A DNA stretch of 7,614 nt, from the NCBI GenBank assembly GCA_031401035.1, contig JANNRA010000170.1, forward strand, positions 1 to 7,614, in the 5' to 3' direction. How positions within the stretch are numbered: the first letter of the stretch is position 1; every line of letters starts with the position of its first letter. This DNA comes from JANNRA01 sp031401035 (GTDB lineage: Bacteria; Desulfobacterota; Binatia; HRBIN30; CADEER01). Both the position numbers and the translations under genes were made by a program. Positions 6,267 to 7,614 of the stretch are shown in pieces. Below the pieces are notes generated by a model that saw only the letters and a list, made by a program, of their open reading frames with translations, was not told where the DNA came from and ran no database searches.

Positions 6267-6305
6267 TTCGCCAAGTCTGTTCGCCAAGTCTGTTCGCCAG
6301 GTCTG
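6267..6305. repeat. 13-bp tandem repeat, three copies
   Basis: TTCGCCAAGTCTG occurs at 6267-6279 and 6280-6292, and once more with a single change (AAG to AGG) at 6293-6305. It is non-coding, 34 bases before the start of the repair fusion. The spacing is not a multiple of three. It might be a binding-site array or simple slippage product; three units are too few, and too closely set, for a CRISPR. Confidence 0.85.
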
Positions 6306-6339
6306 GCCTCGGGCGCGGGGGCTGGGCTACGAGACGAGG

Positions 6340-7527
6340 ATGACGGCAGCGAGCTTCGCCCTCTTCGACACCGGCATCGGCCGCTGCGGCATCGCCTGGG
6401 GCGCCGCCGGGGTGGTGCTCTGCGTGCAACTGCCCGAGGAACGCGACACGGCGACGCGGGCGCGGCTGCGGCGCCGCTTCCCCGACGCCGGCGAAGCGGC
6501 GGCGCCGCCGCCGGTGCGGCGGGCGCAGGCGGCGATCGCGGCGCTGTTGCGCGGCGAGCCCGCCGACCTCTCCGGCATCGCCCTCGACATGACCGTGGTG
6601 CCCGACTTCCACCGCCGCGTTTATGAGGTCGCGCGCACCATCCCGGCGGGCCAGACGCTGTCCTACGGCGCGGTCGCCAGCCGCCTCGGCGCGCCCGGCG
6701 CGGCGCGTGCCGTCGGCCAGGCGCTGGGGCGCAACCCATTCGCGATAATCGTCCCCTGCCACCGCGTCCTCGCCGCCGGCGGCCGCGTCGGCGGCTTCTC
6801 CGCCAACGGTGGCGCCGCAACCAAGCTGCGCCTGCTGGCCCTCGAAGGCGCCGCGCCCGCCGCCGCCGCGCCGACGCTGTTCGGCGGCGCCGCGGCGCTC
6901 GACTTCGATACGCGAACCGCGGTGCAGCATCTGCGCGCCAGCGACGCGGCCCTGGCGCGGCTGATCGACGCCGTCGGCCCCTGCACCCTGCGCATCGAAC
7001 CGACGCCGAGCGTCTTTCTCGCCCTCGCCGAAGCGATCATCTACCAGCAGCTCAGCGGCAAGGCGGCGGCGACGATCTTCGCGCGCCTCCGCGCCCTCTT
7101 CCGGCGCAGCCGCAACGGCCCGACGCCGAGCCAGTTGCTGGACGCGACCGACGAACAACTGCGCGGCGCCGGGGTATCGCGGCCGAAGCTGCTGGCGCTG
7201 CGCGACCTCGCCCGCCGCGCCGCCGACGGCGAGATTCCGACGCTGGCCGCGCTGCGCCGCATGGACGACGCGGTAATCGTCGAGCGCCTGACGAGGGTCC
7301 GCGGCATCGGACGGTGGACGGTGCAGATGCTGCTCATCTTCCGCCTCGGGCGCCCCGACGTGCTGCCGGTCGACGACTACGGCGTGCGCAAGGGCTTCGC
7401 CCTGACCCTGCGCAAGGCGGCGCTGCCGAGCCAGGCGGACCTGGAGAAGCGCGGCGCCCGCTGGGCCCCCTATCGCAGCATCGCCAGCTGGTACCTCTGG
7501 CGGGCGCTCGAGAAAAAGGGGACGTAG
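6340..7527 (+). CDS. Fusion of O6-alkylguanine-DNA alkyltransferase and AlkA-like DNA-3-methyladenine glycosylase, 395 aa
   Basis: A two-domain alkylation-damage repair protein. Domain 1 (about 1-170) is an Ogt/MGMT-type alkyltransferase. It has an N-terminal ribonuclease-like fold, VPDFHRRVYEVARTIPAGQTLSYGAVA, an arginine-finger segment (ARAVGQALGRNP), and the active site PCHR with acceptor C140, followed by GGRVGGFSANGG. It removes alkyl groups from O6-guanine or O4-thymine onto C140 in a suicide reaction. Domain 2 (about 188-393) is an HhH-GPD glycosylase that excises alkylated bases such as 3-methyladenine. EAIIYQQLSGKAA (231-243) is the family's early helix, VRGIGRWTVQM (320-330) is the hairpin-helix-hairpin, and LPVDDYGVR (342-350) carries the catalytic aspartate, most likely D346. 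An Ala/Pro-rich linker (about 171-187) joins them. All key residues are intact in both halves and the frame is continuous, so both activities are expected. There is no Ada-type zinc or AraC domain, so it is not the Ada regulator. The start is set by family alignment; the ribosome site is weak. Confidence 0.93.
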   Translation: MTAASFALFDTGIGRCGIAWGAAGVVLCVQLPEERDTATRARLRRRFPDAGEAAAPPPVRRAQAAIAALLRGEPADLSGIALDMTVVPDFHRRVYEVARTIPAGQTLSYGAVASRLGAPGAARAVGQALGRNPFAIIVPCHRVLAAGGRVGGFSANGGAATKLRLLALEGAAPAAAAPTLFGGAAALDFDTRTAVQHLRASDAALARLIDAVGPCTLRIEPTPSVFLALAEAIIYQQLSGKAAATIFARLRALFRRSRNGPTPSQLLDATDEQLRGAGVSRPKLLALRDLARRAADGEIPTLAALRRMDDAVIVERLTRVRGIGRWTVQMLLIFRLGRPDVLPVDDYGVRKGFALTLRKAALPSQADLEKRGARWAPYRSIASWYLWRALEKKGT

Positions 7528-7585
7528 GGGCGAAAGGGGCGCTTGCGGTGGGGGAGCGCCCCATTCGCCCCAACGTCCCCGTTTT
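7518..7585 (+). terminator. Rho-independent-type terminator overlapping the fusion gene stop
   Basis: Arms 7518-7543 and 7555-7580 are 26 bases each and pair at 24 positions by hand alignment, with an 11-base loop. The right arm runs into GTTTTG, a short T run for plus-strand termination. On the minus strand, AAAAA at 7512-7516 mirrors it, so termination may work both ways. The left arm contains the fusion's last codons and its TAG stop (7525-7527). Confidence 0.75.
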
Positions 7586-7614
7586 GCGGTCCGCGGGGCC
7601 GCATGCCGCGCGCC

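Larger units (their letters stand above)
6002..6339. other. 338-bp divergent intergenic region with repeats
   Basis: This is the only gene-free stretch above 300 bases. It should hold the promoters for the minus-strand secreted-protein gene and the plus-strand repair fusion. The first 80 bases are ordinary GC-rich DNA with the secreted-protein ribosome site (6011-6015). TATCAT at 6081-6086 could be a -10 box on the plus strand, but no convincing -35 box stands before it. The middle holds a long imperfect inverted repeat (6149-6230). A 13-bp triplicate follows (6267-6305). The remaining 34 bases reach the fusion start with only a weak GAGA/GAGG-like ribosome site. I found no Ada box or other known operator that I could defend. 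Confidence 0.6.

Noticed and set aside
6340..7527. The fusion considered as two genes or an Ada protein.
   Set aside because: The frame is continuous through the linker with no internal ribosome site that I can defend, and there is no zinc-binding or AraC-type domain of Ada.

Overview
The window is about 7.6 kb of very GC-rich bacterial DNA with strong G/C bias at third codon positions and tightly packed genes. It looks chromosomal. Short hairpin repeats of the 'CCTCTCCCGC...GCGGGAGAGG' kind and the gene families present suggest a proteobacterium, perhaps beta or gamma. There is no rRNA or other phylogenetic marker, so this is only an inference.

There are three blocks. (1) Positions 118-3242, plus strand: a family 2-like glycosyltransferase, a cytochrome P450 and a SAM-dependent O-methyltransferase, all pointing the same way. 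The P450 and methyltransferase are 20 bp apart and surely co-transcribed; the glycosyltransferase is 36-108 bp upstream, depending on the P450 start. Glycosyl transfer, oxidation and O-methylation are typical tailoring steps for a small molecule such as a terpenoid, polyketide, carotenoid-like or aromatic compound, but no scaffold-forming enzyme lies in the window. (2) Positions 3282-5372, minus strand and convergent with block 1: a two-gene operon of a GMC-family flavin oxidoreductase followed by a small protein resembling gluconate 2-dehydrogenase subunit 3. The large subunit carries a C-x5-C-x3-C motif like the 3Fe-4S site of FAD-dependent sugar dehydrogenase complexes. No cytochrome subunit gene and no export signal are seen. 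(3) Positions 5570-7527, a divergent pair: a small secreted protein with a C-x-G-x-E-P-F-W motif (minus strand), and a fused DNA-repair protein joining an O6-alkylguanine-DNA alkyltransferase to an AlkA-like 3-methyladenine DNA glycosylase (plus strand).

The non-coding DNA is unusually structured. One GC-rich hairpin repeat occurs singly between the convergent blocks 1 and 2 (3251-3279) and as a cluster behind block 3's secreted-protein gene (5440-5597). The cluster includes two copies in inverted orientation, forming a REPIN-like compound palindrome. The repeats therefore bracket the oxidoreductase operon, and one degenerate copy supplies the last codons and stop of the secreted-protein gene. 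A second, unrelated 25-bp inverted repeat and a 13-bp triplicate lie in the 338-bp region upstream of the repair fusion. A third long inverted repeat followed by a short T run overlaps the fusion's stop codon and looks like its terminator.

The most notable items are the alkyltransferase-glycosylase fusion, the repeat-bracketed Fe-S GMC module, and the repeat-derived C-terminus. I saw no CRISPR array, transposase, tRNA or rRNA.
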